64,000 bases of DNA from Elymus sibiricus. Its lineage: Eukaryota; Streptophyta; Magnoliopsida; Poales; Poaceae. Shown piece by piece: positions 37,031 through 48,921 of the stretch. The translations under genes and the position numbers were made by a program. How positions within the stretch are numbered: position 1 is the stretch's first letter; each line of letters begins with the position of its first letter. The stretch lies in the NCBI GenBank assembly GCA_039707655.1, contig CM077665.1, positions 448,011,531-448,075,530 on the forward strand. Reading direction: 5' to 3'. The notes beneath the pieces are model-generated. The model saw nothing but the letters and a program-made list of their open reading frames with translations. It was not told the DNA's origin and did not search any database.

Positions 37031-38389
37031 TGCATCCAGTTTTCCCGTAACCCTCTCAACTTTTTAGCACATGCTATGTGGGTGAAATTATGATACCATG
37101 CCAATTTTCAACCATTTCAGAGTTCATTTGCAGTGCTTTTCAATTTCAGGGTCATCTTAGCTCAAAATAAATCATGAAATGCATGAAAAATAGCAAATGA
37201 ACTCAGAAAAGGGTTGAAAAGTGATGATGTGGCTTTGAATGGTGCATATTGAATGCAGAAAAAGTCTTGAGTTAAAATATGTTTAAAAATATGAAATCCC
37301 TTTGTAATAGACATGTTTTCGTCCGAAACCCTGATACTTCGAAGGAGATTGTCCAGTTTCTACACGAAGTACATCCAGTTTTTCCCGTAACCCTCTCAAC
37401 TTCTTAGCACATGCTATGTGGCTGAAATTATGATACCATGACAATTTTCAACCATTCCAGAGTTCATTTGCAGTGCTTTTCAATCTCAGGGTCATCTTAG
37501 CTCAAAATAAATCATGAAATGCATGAAAAATAGCAAATGAAGTCAGAAAAGGGTTGAAAAGTGATGATGTGGCTTTGAATGGTGCATATTGAATGCAGAA
37601 AAAGTCTTGAGTTAAAATATGTTTAAAAATATGAAATCCCTTTGTAATAGACATGTTTTCGTCCGAAATCCTAATACTTCGAAGGAGATTGTCCAGTTTC
37701 TACACGAAGTACATCCAGTTTTTCCCGTAACCCTCTCAACTTTTTAGCACATGCTATGTGGGTGAAATTATGATACCATGCCAATTTTCAACCATTCCAG
37801 AGTTCATTTGCAGTGCTTTTCAATCTCAGGGTCATCTTAGCTCAAAATAAATCATGAAATGCATGAAAAATAGCAAATGAAGTCAGAAAAGGGTTGAAAA
37901 GTGATGATGTGGCTTTGAATGGTGCATATTGAATGCAGAAAAAGTCTTGAGTTAAAATATGTTTAAAAATATGAAATCCCTTTGTAATAGACATGTTTTC
38001 GCCCGAAACCCTAATACTTCGAAGGAGATTGTCCAGTTTCTGCACGAAGTACATCCAGTTTTTCCCGTAACCCTCTCAACTTTTTAGCACATGCTATGTG
38101 GGTGAAATTATGATACCATGCCAATTTTCAACCATTCCAGAGTTCATTTGCAGTGCTTTTCAATCTCAGGGTCATCCTAGCTCAAAATAAATCATGAAAT
38201 GCATGAAAAATAGCAAATGAAGTCAGAAAAGGGTTGAAAAGTGATGATGTGGCTTTGAATGGTGCATATTGAATGCAGAAAAAGTCTTGAGTTAAAATAT
38301 GTTTAAAAATATGAAATCCCTTTGTAATAGACGAGTTTTCGTCCGAAACCCAGATACTTCGAAGGAGATTGTCCAGTTTGTACATGAAG
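37031..38389. repeat. HOR unit 14: shortened 4-monomer unit at a duplication junction
   Basis: This unit is 1,359 bp. The first monomer begins as M1 (T4), switches to g53 and an M4-like middle (t88, 'aatttcag'), has 'aactcag' otherwise seen in M7, and ends A-type. It is followed by M5, M6 and M7. This equals a canonical unit with M2-M4 lost. The hybrid spans the point (37082-37232) where two copies of a 4,077-bp period meet. Confidence 0.8.
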
Positions 38390-41107
38390 TGCATCCAGTT
38401 TTCCCGTAACCCTCTCAACTTTTTAGCACATGCTATGTGGCTGAAATTATGATACCATGCCAATTTTCAACCATTTCAGAGTTCATTTGCATTGCTGTTC
38501 AATCTCAGGGTCTTCTTAGCTCAAAATAAATCATGAAATGCATGAAAAATAGCAAGTGAAGTCAGAAAAGGGTTGAAAAGTGATGATGTGGCTTTGAATG
38601 GTGCATATTGAATGTAGAAAAAGTCTTGAGTTAAAATATGTTTAAAAATATGAAATTCCTTTGTAATAGACATGTTTTCGTCCGAAACCCTGATACTTCG
38701 AAGGAGATTGTCCAGTTTCTACACGAAGTACATCCAGTTTTTCCCGTAACCGTCTCAACTTTTTAGCACGTGCTATGTGGGTGAAATTATGACACCATGC
38801 CAATTTTCAACCATTCCAGAGTTCATTTGCAGTGCTTTTCAATCTCAGGGTCATCTTAGCTCAAAATAAATCATGAAATGCATGAAAAATAGCAAATGAA
38901 GTCAGAAAAGGGTTGAAAAGTGATGATGTGGCTTTTAATGGTGCATATTGAATGCAGAAAAAGTCTTGAGTTAAAACATGTTTAAAATATGAAATCCCTT
39001 TGTAATAGACGAGTTTTCGTCCGAAACCCTGATACTTCGAAGGAGATTGTCCAGTTTGTACACGAAGTGCATCCAGTTTTTCCCGTAACTTTCTCAACTT
39101 TTTAGCACATGCTATGTGGGTGAAATTATGATACCATGCCAATTTTCAACCATTTCAGAGTTCAATTGCAGTGCTTTTCAATTTCAGGGTCATCTTAGCT
39201 CAAAATAAATCATGAAATGCATGAAAAATAGCAAATGAAGTCAGAAAAGGGTTGAAAAGTGATGATGTGGCTTTTAATGGTGCATATTGAATGCAGAAAA
39301 AGTCTTGAGTTAAAATATGTTTAAAAATATGAAATCCCTTTGTAATAGACGAGTTTTCGTCCGAAACCCTGATACTTCGAAGGAGATTGTCCAGTTTGTA
39401 CACGAAGTGCATCCAGTTTTTCCCGTAACCCTCTCAACTTTTTAGCACATCCTATGTGGGTGAAATTATGATACCATGCTAATTTTCAACGATTTCAGAG
39501 TTCATTTGCAGTGCTTTTCAATCTCAGGGTCATCTTAGCTCAAAATAAATCATGAAATGCATGAAAAATAGCAAATGAAGTCAGAAAAGGGTTGAAAAGT
39601 GATGATGTGGCTTTTAATGGTGCATATTGAATGCAGAAAAAGTCTTGAGTTAAAATATGTTTAAAAATATGAAATCCCTTTGTAATAGACGAGTTTTCGT
39701 CCGAAACCCTGATACTTCGAAGGAGATTGTCCAGTTTGTACACGAAGTGCATCCAGTTTTTCCCGTAACCCTCTCAACTTTTTAGCACATGCTATGTGGG
39801 TGAAATTATGATACCATGCCAATTTTCAACCATTTCAGAGTTCATTTGCAGTGCTTTTCAATTTCAGGGTCATCTTAGCTCAAAATAAATCATGAAATGC
39901 ATGAAAAATAGCAAATGAAGTCAGAAAAGGGTTGAAAAGTGATAATGTGGCTTTGAATGGTGCATATTGAATGCAGAAAAAGTCTTGAGTTAAAATATGT
40001 TTAAAAATATGAAATCCCTTTGTAATAGACATGTTTTCGTCCGAAACCCTGATACTTCGAAGGAGATTGTCCAGTTTCTACACGAAGTACATCCAGTTTT
40101 TCCCGTAACCCTCTCAACTTTTTAGCACATGCTATGTGGCTGAAATTATGATACCATGACAATTTTCAACCATTCCAGAGTTCATTTGCAGTGCTTTTCA
40201 ATCTCAGGGTCATCTTAGCTCAAAATAAATCATGAAATGCATGAAAAATAGCAAATGAAGTCAGAAAAGGGTTGAAAAGTGATGATGTGGATTTTAATGG
40301 TGCATATTGAATGCAGAAAAAGTCTTGAGTTAAAATATGTTTAAAAATATGAAATCCCTTTGTAATAGACGAGTTTTCGTCCGAAACCCTGATACTTCGA
40401 AGGAGATTGTCCAGTTTGTACACGAAGTGCATCCAGTTTTTCCCGTAACCCTCTCAACTTTTTAGCACATGCTATGTGGGTGAAATTATGATACCATGCC
40501 AATTTTCAACGATTTCAGAGTTCATTTGCAGTGCTTTTCAATCTCAGGGTCATCTTAGCTCAAAATAAATCATGAAATGCATGAAAAATAGCAAATGAAG
40601 TCAGAAAAGGGTTGAAAAGTGATGATGTGGCTTTGAATGGTGCATATTGAATGCAAAAAAAGTCTTGAGTTAAAATATGTTTAAAAATATGAAATCCCTT
40701 TGTAATAGACATGTTTTCGTCCGAAACCCTAATACTTCGAAGGAGATTGTCCAGTTTCTACACGAAGTACATCCAGTTTTTCCCGTAACCCTCTCAACTT
40801 TTTAGCACATGCTATGTGGGTGAAATTATGATACCATGCCAATTTTCAACCATTCCAGAGTTCATTTGAAGTGCTTTTCAATCTCAGGGTCATCTTAGCT
40901 CAAAATAAATCATGAAATGCATGAAAAATAGCAAATGAACTCAGAAAAGGGTTGAAAAGTGATGATGTGGCTTTGAATGGTGCATATTGAATGCAGAAAA
41001 AGTCTTGAGTTAAAATATGTTTAAAAATATGAAATCCCTTTGTAATAGACGAGTTTTCGTCCGAAACCCTGATACTTCGAAGGAGATTGTCCAGTTTGTA
41101 CATGAAG
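38390..41107. repeat. HOR unit 15: 8 monomers, copy of unit 13
   Basis: This unit is 2,718 bp. It has the same monomer order and private marks as 34313-37030, including the M4/M2 hybrid (39068-39407). Unlike its partner it is followed by a normal M1 with c53. Confidence 0.82.
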
Positions 41108-44100
41108 TGCATCCAGTTTTCCCGTAACCCTCTCAACTTTTTAGCACATGCTATGTGGCTGAAATTATGATACCATGCCAATTTTCAACCATTTCAGAGT
41201 TCATTTGCATTGCTTTTCAATCTCAGGGTCTTCTTAGCTCAAAATAAATCATGAAATGCATGAAAAATAGCAAGTGAAGTCAGAAAAGGGTTGAAAAGTG
41301 ATGATGTGGCTTTGAATGGTGCATATTGAATGCAGAAAAAGTCTTGAGTTAAAATATGTTTAAAAATATGAAATTCCTTTGTAATAGACATGTTTTCGTC
41401 CGAAACCCTGATACTTCGAAGGAGATTGTCCAGTTTCTACACGAAGTACATCCAGTTTTTCCCGTAACCCTCTCAACTTTTTAGCACGTGCTATGTGGGT
41501 GAAATTATGACACCATGCCAATTTTCAACCATTTCAGAGTTCATTTGCATTCCTTTTCAATCTCAGGGTCTTCTTAGCTCAAAATAAATCATGAAATGCA
41601 TGAAAAATAGCAAGTGAAGTCAGAAAAGGGTTGAAAAGTGATGATGTGGCTTTTAATGGTGCATATTGAATGCAGAAAAAGTCTTGAGTTAAAATATGTT
41701 TAAAAATATGAAATCCCTTTGTAATAGACATGTTTTCGTCCGAAACCCTGATACTTCGAAGGAGATTGTCCAGTTTCTACACGAAGTACATCCAGTTTTT
41801 CCCGTAACCCTCTCAACTTTTTAGCACGTGCTATGTGGGTGAAATTATGATACCATGCCAATTTTCAACCATTCCAAAGTTCATTTGCAGTGCTTTTCAA
41901 TCTCAGGGTCATCTTAGCTCAAAATAAATCATGAAATGCATGAAAAATAGCAAATGAAGTCAGAAAAGGGTTGAAAAGTGATGATGTGGCTTTTAATGGT
42001 GCATATTGAATGCAGAAAAAGTCTTGAGTTAAAATATGTTTAAAAATATGAAATTCCTTTGTAATAGACATGTTTTCGTCCGAAACCCTGATACTTCGAA
42101 GGAGATTGTCCAGTTTCTACACGAAGTACATCCAGTTTTTCCCGTAACCCTCTCAACTTTTTAGCACGTGCTATGTGGGTGAAATTATGACACCATGCCA
42201 ATTTTCAACCATTCCAGAGTTCATTTGCAGTGCTTTTCAATCTCAGGGTCATCTTAGCTCAAAATAAATCATGAAATGCATGAAAAATAGCAAATGAAGT
42301 CAGAAAAGGGTTGAAAAGTGATGATGTGGCTTTTAATGGTGCATATTGAATGCAGAAAAAGTCTTGAGTTAAAATATGTTTTAAAATATGAAATCCCTTT
42401 GTAATAGATGAGTTTTCGTCCGAAACCCTGATACTTCGAAGGTGATTGTCCAGTTTGTAGAAGAAGTGCATCCAGTTTTTCCCGTAACCCTCTCAACTTT
42501 TCAGCTCATGCTATGTGGCTGAAATTATGATACCATGCCAATTTTCAACCATTTCAGAGTTCATTTGCATTGCTTTTCAATCTCAGGGTCATCTTAGCTC
42601 AAAATAAATCATGAAATGCATGAAAAATAGCAAATGAAGTCAGAAAAGGGTTGAAAAGTGATGATGTCGCTTTGAATGGTGCATATTGAATACAGAAAAA
42701 GTCTTGAGTTAAAATATGTTTAAAATATGAAATCCCTTTTGTAATAGACGAGTTTTCGTCCGAAACCCTGATACTTCGAAGGAGATTGTCCAGTTTGTAC
42801 ACGAAGTCCATCCAGTTTTTCCCGTAACCCTCTCAACTTTTTAGCACATGCTACGTGGGTGAAATTATGATACCATGTCAATTTTCAACCATTTCAGAGT
42901 TCATTTGCAGTGCTTTTCAATTTCAGGGTCATCTTAGCTCAAAATAAATCATGAAATGCATGAAATATAGCAAATGAAGTCAGAAAAGGGTTGAAAAGTG
43001 ATGATGTCGCTTTGAATGGTGCATATTGAATACAGAAAAAGTCTTGAGTTAAAATATGTTTAAAATATGAAATCCCTTTTGTAATAGACGAGTTTTCGTC
43101 CGAAACCCTGATACTTCGAAGGAGATTGTCCATTTTGTACACGAAGTGCATCCAGTTTTTCCCGTAACCCTCTCAACTTTTTAGCACATGCTATGTGGGT
43201 GAAATTAGGATACCATGCCAATTTTCAACCATTTCAGAGTTCATTTGCAGTGCTTTTCAATTTCAGGGTCATCTTAGCTCAAAATAAATCATGAAATGCA
43301 TGAAAAATAGCAAATGAAGTCAGAAAAGGGTTGAAAAGTGATGATGTGGCTTTTAATGGTGCATATTGAATGCAGAAAAAGTCTTGAGTTAAAATATGTT
43401 TAAAAATATGAAATCCCTTTGTAATAGACATGTTTTCGTCCGAAACCCTGATACTTCGAAGGAGATTGTCCAGTTTCTACACGAAGTACATCCAGTTTTT
43501 CCCGTAACCCTCTCAACTTTTTAGCACATGCTATGTGGGTGAAATTATGATACCATGCCAATTTTCAACCATTCCAAAGTTCATTTGCAGTGCTTTTCAA
43601 TCTCAGGGTCATCTTAGCTCAAAATAAATCATGAAATGCATGAAAAATAGCAAATGAAGTCAGAAAAGGGTTGAAAAGTGATGATGTGGCTTTTAATGGT
43701 TCATATTGAATGCAGAAAAAGTCTTGAGTTAAAATATGTTTAAAAATATGAAATCCCTTTGTAATAGACGAGTTTTCGTCCGAAACCCTGATACTTCGAA
43801 GGAGATTGTCCAGTTTGTACAAGAAGTGCATCCAGTTTTTCCCGTAACCCTCTCAACTTTTTAGCTCATGCTATGTGGGTGAAATTATGATACCATGCCA
43901 ATTTTCAACCATTCCAGAGTTCATTTGCAGTGCTTTTCAATCTCAGGGTCATCTTAGCTCAAAATAAATCATGAAATGCATGAAAAATAGCAAATGAAGT
44001 CAGAAAAGGGTTGAAAAGTGATGATGTGGCTTTGAATGGTGCATATTGAATGCAGAAAAAGTCTTGAGTTAAAATATGTTTAAAAATATGAAATCCCTTT

Positions 44101-44166
44101 GTAATAGACGAGTTTTCGTCCGAAACCCTGATACTTCGAAGGAGATTGTCCAGTTTGTACATGAAG
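41108..44166. repeat. HOR unit 16: 9 monomers, copy of unit 10
   Basis: This unit is 3,059 bp and matches 26499-29557, including three 'gcacgtgc' monomers in a row, two divergent 'gatgtcgc' monomers and 'gtagaagaag'. It lacks the 28077 and 28488 changes of the partner (42686 t, 43097 c), which look like later point mutations in the left copy because they depart from the array consensus. Confidence 0.82.
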
Positions 44167-46544
44167 TGCATCCAGTTTTCCCGTAACCCTCTCAACTTTT
44201 TAGCACATGCTATGTGGCTGAAATTATGATACCATGCCAATTTTCAACCATTTCAGAGTTCATTTGCATTCCTTTTCAATCTCAGGGTCTTCTTAGCTCA
44301 AAATAAATCATGAAATGCATGAAAAATAGCAAGTGAAGTCAGAAAAGGGTTGAAAAGTGATGATGTGGCTTTGAATGGTGCATATTGAATGCAGAAAAAG
44401 TCTTGAGTTAAAATATGTTTAAAAATATGAAATTCCTTTGTAATAGACATGTTTTCGTCCGAAACCCTGATACTTCGAAGGAGATTGTCCAGTTTCTACA
44501 CGAAGTACATCCAGTTTTTCCCGTAACCCTCTCAACTTTTTAGCACGTGCTATGTGGGTGAAATTATGACACCATGCCAATTTTCAACCATTCCAGGGTT
44601 CATTTGCAGTGCTTTTCAATCTCAGGGTCATCTTAGCTCAAAATAAATCATGAAATGCATGAAAAATAGCAAATGAAGTCAGAAAAGGGTTGAAAAGTGA
44701 TGATGTGGCTTTTAATGGTGCATATTGAATGCAGAAAAAGTCTTGAGTTAAAATATGTTTAAAAATATGAAATCCCTTTGTAATAGACGAGTTTTCGTCC
44801 GAAACCCTGATACTTCGAAGGAGATTGTCCAGTTTGTACACGAAGTGCATCCAGTTTTTCCCGTAACCCTCTCAACTTTTTAGCACATGCTATGTGGGTG
44901 AAATTATGATACCATGCCAATTTTCAACGATTTCAGAGTTCATTTGCAGTGCTTTTCAATCTCAGGGTCATCTTAGCTCAAAATAAATCATGAAATGCAT
45001 GAAAAATAGCAAATGAAGTCAGAAAAGGGTTGAAAAGTGATGATGTGGCTTTTAATGGTGCATATTGAATGCAGAAAAAGTCTTGAGTTAAAATATGTTT
45101 AAAATATGAAATCCCTTTGTAATAGACGAGTTTTCGTTCGAAACCCTGATACTTCAAAGGAGATTGTCCAGTTTGTACACGAAGTGCATCCAGTTTTTCC
45201 CGTAACTTTCTCAACTTTTTAGCACATGCTATGTGGGTGAAATTATGATACCATGCCAATTTTCTACCATTTCAGAGTTCATTTGCAGTGCTTTTCAATT
45301 TCAGGGTCATCTTAGCTCAAAATAAATCATGAAATGCATGAAAAATAGCAAATGAAGTCAGAAAAGGGTTGAAAAGTGATATTGTGGCTTTGAATGGTGC
45401 ATATTGAATGCAGAAAAAGTCTTGAGTTAAAATATGTTTAAAAATATGAAATCCCTTTGTAATAGACATGTTTTCGTCCGAAACCCTGATACTTCGAAGG
45501 AGATTGTCCAGTTTCTACACGAAGTACATCCAGTTTTTCCCGTAACCCTCTCAACTTTTTAGCACATGCTATGTGGCTGAAATTATGATACCATGACAAT
45601 TTTCAACCATTCCAGAGTTCATTTGCAGTGCTATTCAATCTCAGGGTCATCTTAGCTCAAAATAAATCATGAAATGCATGAAAAATAGCAAATGAAGTCA
45701 GAAAAGGGTTGAAAAGTGATGATGTGGATTTTAATGGTGCATATTGAATGCAGAAAAAGTCTTGAGTTAAAATATGTTTAAAAATATGAAATCCCTTTGT
45801 AATAGACATGTTTTCGTCCGAAACCCTAATACTTCGAAGGAGATTGTCCAGTTTCTACACGAAGTACATCCAGTTTTTCCCGTAACCCTCTCAACTTTTT
45901 AGCACATGCTATGTGGGTGAAATTATGATACCATGCCAATTTTCAACCATTCCAGAGTTCATTTGCAGTGCTTTTCAATCTCAGGGTCATCTTAGCTCAA
46001 AATAAATCATGAAATGCATGAAAAATAGCAAATGAAGTCAGAAAAGGGTTGAAAAGTGATGATGTGGCTTTGAATGGTGCATATTGAATGCAGAAAAAGT
46101 CTTGAGTTAAAATATGTTTAAAAATATGAAATCCCTTTGTAATAGACATGTTTTCGTCCGAAACCCTAATACTTCGAAGGAGATTGTCCAGTTTCTACAC
46201 GAAGTACATCCAGTTTTTCCCGTAACCCTCTCAACTTTTTAGCACATGCTATGTGGGTGAAATTATGACACCATGCCAATTTTCAACCATTCCAGAGTTC
46301 ATTTGCAGTGCTTTTCAATCTCAGGGTCATCCTAGCTCAAAATAAATCATGAAATGCATGAAAAATAGCAAATGAAGTCAGAAAAGGGTTGAAAAGTGAT
46401 GATGTGGCTTTTAATGGTGCATATTGAATGCAGAAAAAGTCTTGAGTTAAAATATGTTTAAAAATATGAAATCCCTTTGTAATAGACGAGTTTTCGTCCG
46501 AAACCCTGATACTTCGAAGGAGATTGTCCAGTTTGTACATGAAG
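44167..46544. repeat. HOR unit 17: canonical 7-monomer unit, copy of unit 11
   Basis: This unit is 2,378 bp with M1 to M7 in order, and shares 'ccagggttc', 'acttcaaagg', 'gatattgtgg' and 'gtcatcctag' with 29558-31935. The one difference I saw is 'gctattc' at 45633, against 'gcttttc' in the partner. Confidence 0.83.
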
Positions 46545-48921
46545 TGCATCCAGTTTTCCCGTAACCCTCTCAACTTTTTAGCACATGCTATGTGGCTGAA
46601 ATTATGATACCATGCCAATTTTCAACGATTTCAGAGTTCATTTGCAGTGCTTTTCAATCTCAGGGTCATCTTAGCTCAAAATAAATCATGAAATGCATGA
46701 AAAATAGCAAGTGAAGTCAGAAAAGGGTTGAAAAGTGATGATGTGGCTTTGAATGGTGCATATTGAATGCAGAAAAAGTCTTGAGTTAAAATATGTTTAA
46801 AAATATGAAATTCCTTTGTAATAGACATGTTTTCGTCCGAAACCCTGATACTTCGAAGGAGATTGTCCAGTTTCTACACGAAGTACATCCAGTTTTTCCC
46901 GTAACCCTCTCAACTTTTTAGCACGTGCTATGTGGGTGAAATTATGACACCATGCCAATTTTCAACCATTCCAGAGTTCATTTGCAGTGCTTTTCAATCT
47001 CAGGGTCATCTTAGCTCAAAATAAATCATGAAATGCATGAAAAATAGCAAATGAAGTCAGAAAAGGGTTGAAAAGTGATGATGTGGCTTTTAATGGTGCA
47101 TATTGAATGCAGAAAAAGTCTTGAGTTAAAATATGTTTAAAATATGAAATCCCTTTGTAATAGACGAGTTTTCGTCCGAAACCCTGATACTTCGAAGGAG
47201 ATTGTCCAGTTTGTACACGAAGTGCATCCAGTTTTTCCCGTAACCCTCTAAACTTTTTAGCACATGCTATGTGGGTGAAATTATGATACCATGCCAATTT
47301 TCAACGATTTCAGAGTTCATTTGCAGTGCTTTTCAATCTCAGGGTCTTCTTAGCTCAAAATAAATCATGAAATGCATGAAAAATAGCAAATGAAGTCAGA
47401 AAAGGGTTGAAAAGTGATGATGTGGCTTTTAATGGTGCATATTGAATGCAGAAAAAGTCTTGAGTTAAAATATGTTTAAAATATGAAATCCCTCTGTAAT
47501 AGACGAGTTTTCGTCCGAAACCCTGATACTTCGAAGGAGATTGTCCAGTTTGTACACGAAGTGCATCCAGTTTTAACCGTAACTTTCTCCACTTTTTAGC
47601 ACATGCTATGTGGGTGAAATTATGATACCATGCCAATTTTCAACCATTTCAGAGTTCATTTGCAGTGCTTTTCAATTTCAGGGTCATCTTAGCTCAAAAT
47701 AAATCATGAAATGCATGAAAAATAGCAAATGAAGTCAGAAAAGGGTTGAAAAGTGATAATGTGTCTTTGAATGGTGCATATTGAATGCAGAAAAAGTCTT
47801 GAGTTAAAATATGTTTAAAAATATGAAATCCCTTTGTAATAGACATGTTTTCGTCCGAAACCCTGATACTTCGAAGGAGATTGTCCAGTTTCTACACGAA
47901 GTACATCCAGTTTTTCCCGTAACCCTCTCAACTTTTTAGCACATGCTATGTGGCTGAAATTATGATACCATGACAATTTTCAACCATTCCAGAGTTCATT
48001 TGCAGTGCTTTTCAATCTCAGGGTCATCTTAGCTCAAAATAAATCATGAAATGCATGAAAAATAGCAAATGAAGTCAGAAAAGGGTTGAAAAGTGATGAT
48101 GTGGCTTTGAATGGTGCATATTGAATGCAGAAAAAGTCTTGAGTTAAAATATGTTTAAAAATATGAAATCCCTTTGTAATAGACATGTTTTCGTCCGAAA
48201 TCCTAATACTTCGAAGGAGATTGTCCAGTTTCTACACGAAGTACATCCAGTTTTTCCCGTAACCCTCTCAACTTTTTAGCACATGCTATGTGGGTGAAAT
48301 TATGATACCATGCCAATTTTCAACCATTCCAGAGTTCATTTGCAGTGCTTTTCAATCTCAGGGTCATCTTAGCTCAAAATAAATCATGAAATGCATGAAA
48401 AATAGCAAATGAAGTCAGAAAAGGGTTGAAAAGTGATGATGTGGCTTTGAATGGTGCATATTGAATGCAGAAAAAGTCTTGAGTTAAAATATGTTTAAAA
48501 ATATGAAATCCCTTTGTAATAGACATGTTTTCGCCCGAAACCCTAATACTTCGAAGGAGATTGTCCAGTTTCTGCACGAAGTACATCCAGTTTTTCCCGT
48601 AACCCTCTCAACTTTTTAGCACATGCTATGTGGGTGAAATTATGATACCATGCCAATTTTCAACCATTCCAGAGTTCATTTGCAGTGCTTTTCAATCTCA
48701 GGGTCATCCTAGCTCAAAATAAATCATGAAATGCATGAAAAATAGCAAATGAAGTCAGAAAAGGGTTGAAAAGTGATGATGTGGCTTTGAATGGTGCATA
48801 TTGAATGCAGAAAAAGTCTTGAGTTAAAATATGTTTAAAAATATGAAATCCCTTTGTAATAGACGAGTTTTCGTCCGAAACCCAGATACTTCGAAGGAGA
48901 TTGTCCAGTTTGTACATGAAG
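46545..48921. repeat. HOR unit 18: 7 monomers, copy of unit 12
   Basis: This unit is 2,377 bp. It shares 'ttttaaccg', 'atgtgtc', 'ttcgcccg' and 'ctgcacgaag' with 31936-34312. At 47935 it has the usual T where the partner has C (33326). Confidence 0.82.

Larger units (their letters stand above)
33156..41158. repeat. 12-monomer tandem duplication, 4,077-bp offset
   Basis: Bases 33156-37081 match 37233-41158 at an offset of 4,077 bp. The limiting mismatches are 33155/37232 (t/g) and 37082/41159 (g/c). Rare marks shared by both copies include 'acttctta' (33326 and 37403), 'ttcgcccg', 'ctgcacgaag', 'tgctgttc', 'aaccgtctc', 'aaaacatg' and 'gcaaaaaaag'. I saw no internal difference by eye. About 151 bp at the junction (37082-37232) belong to neither copy in full. 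Confidence 0.87.
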
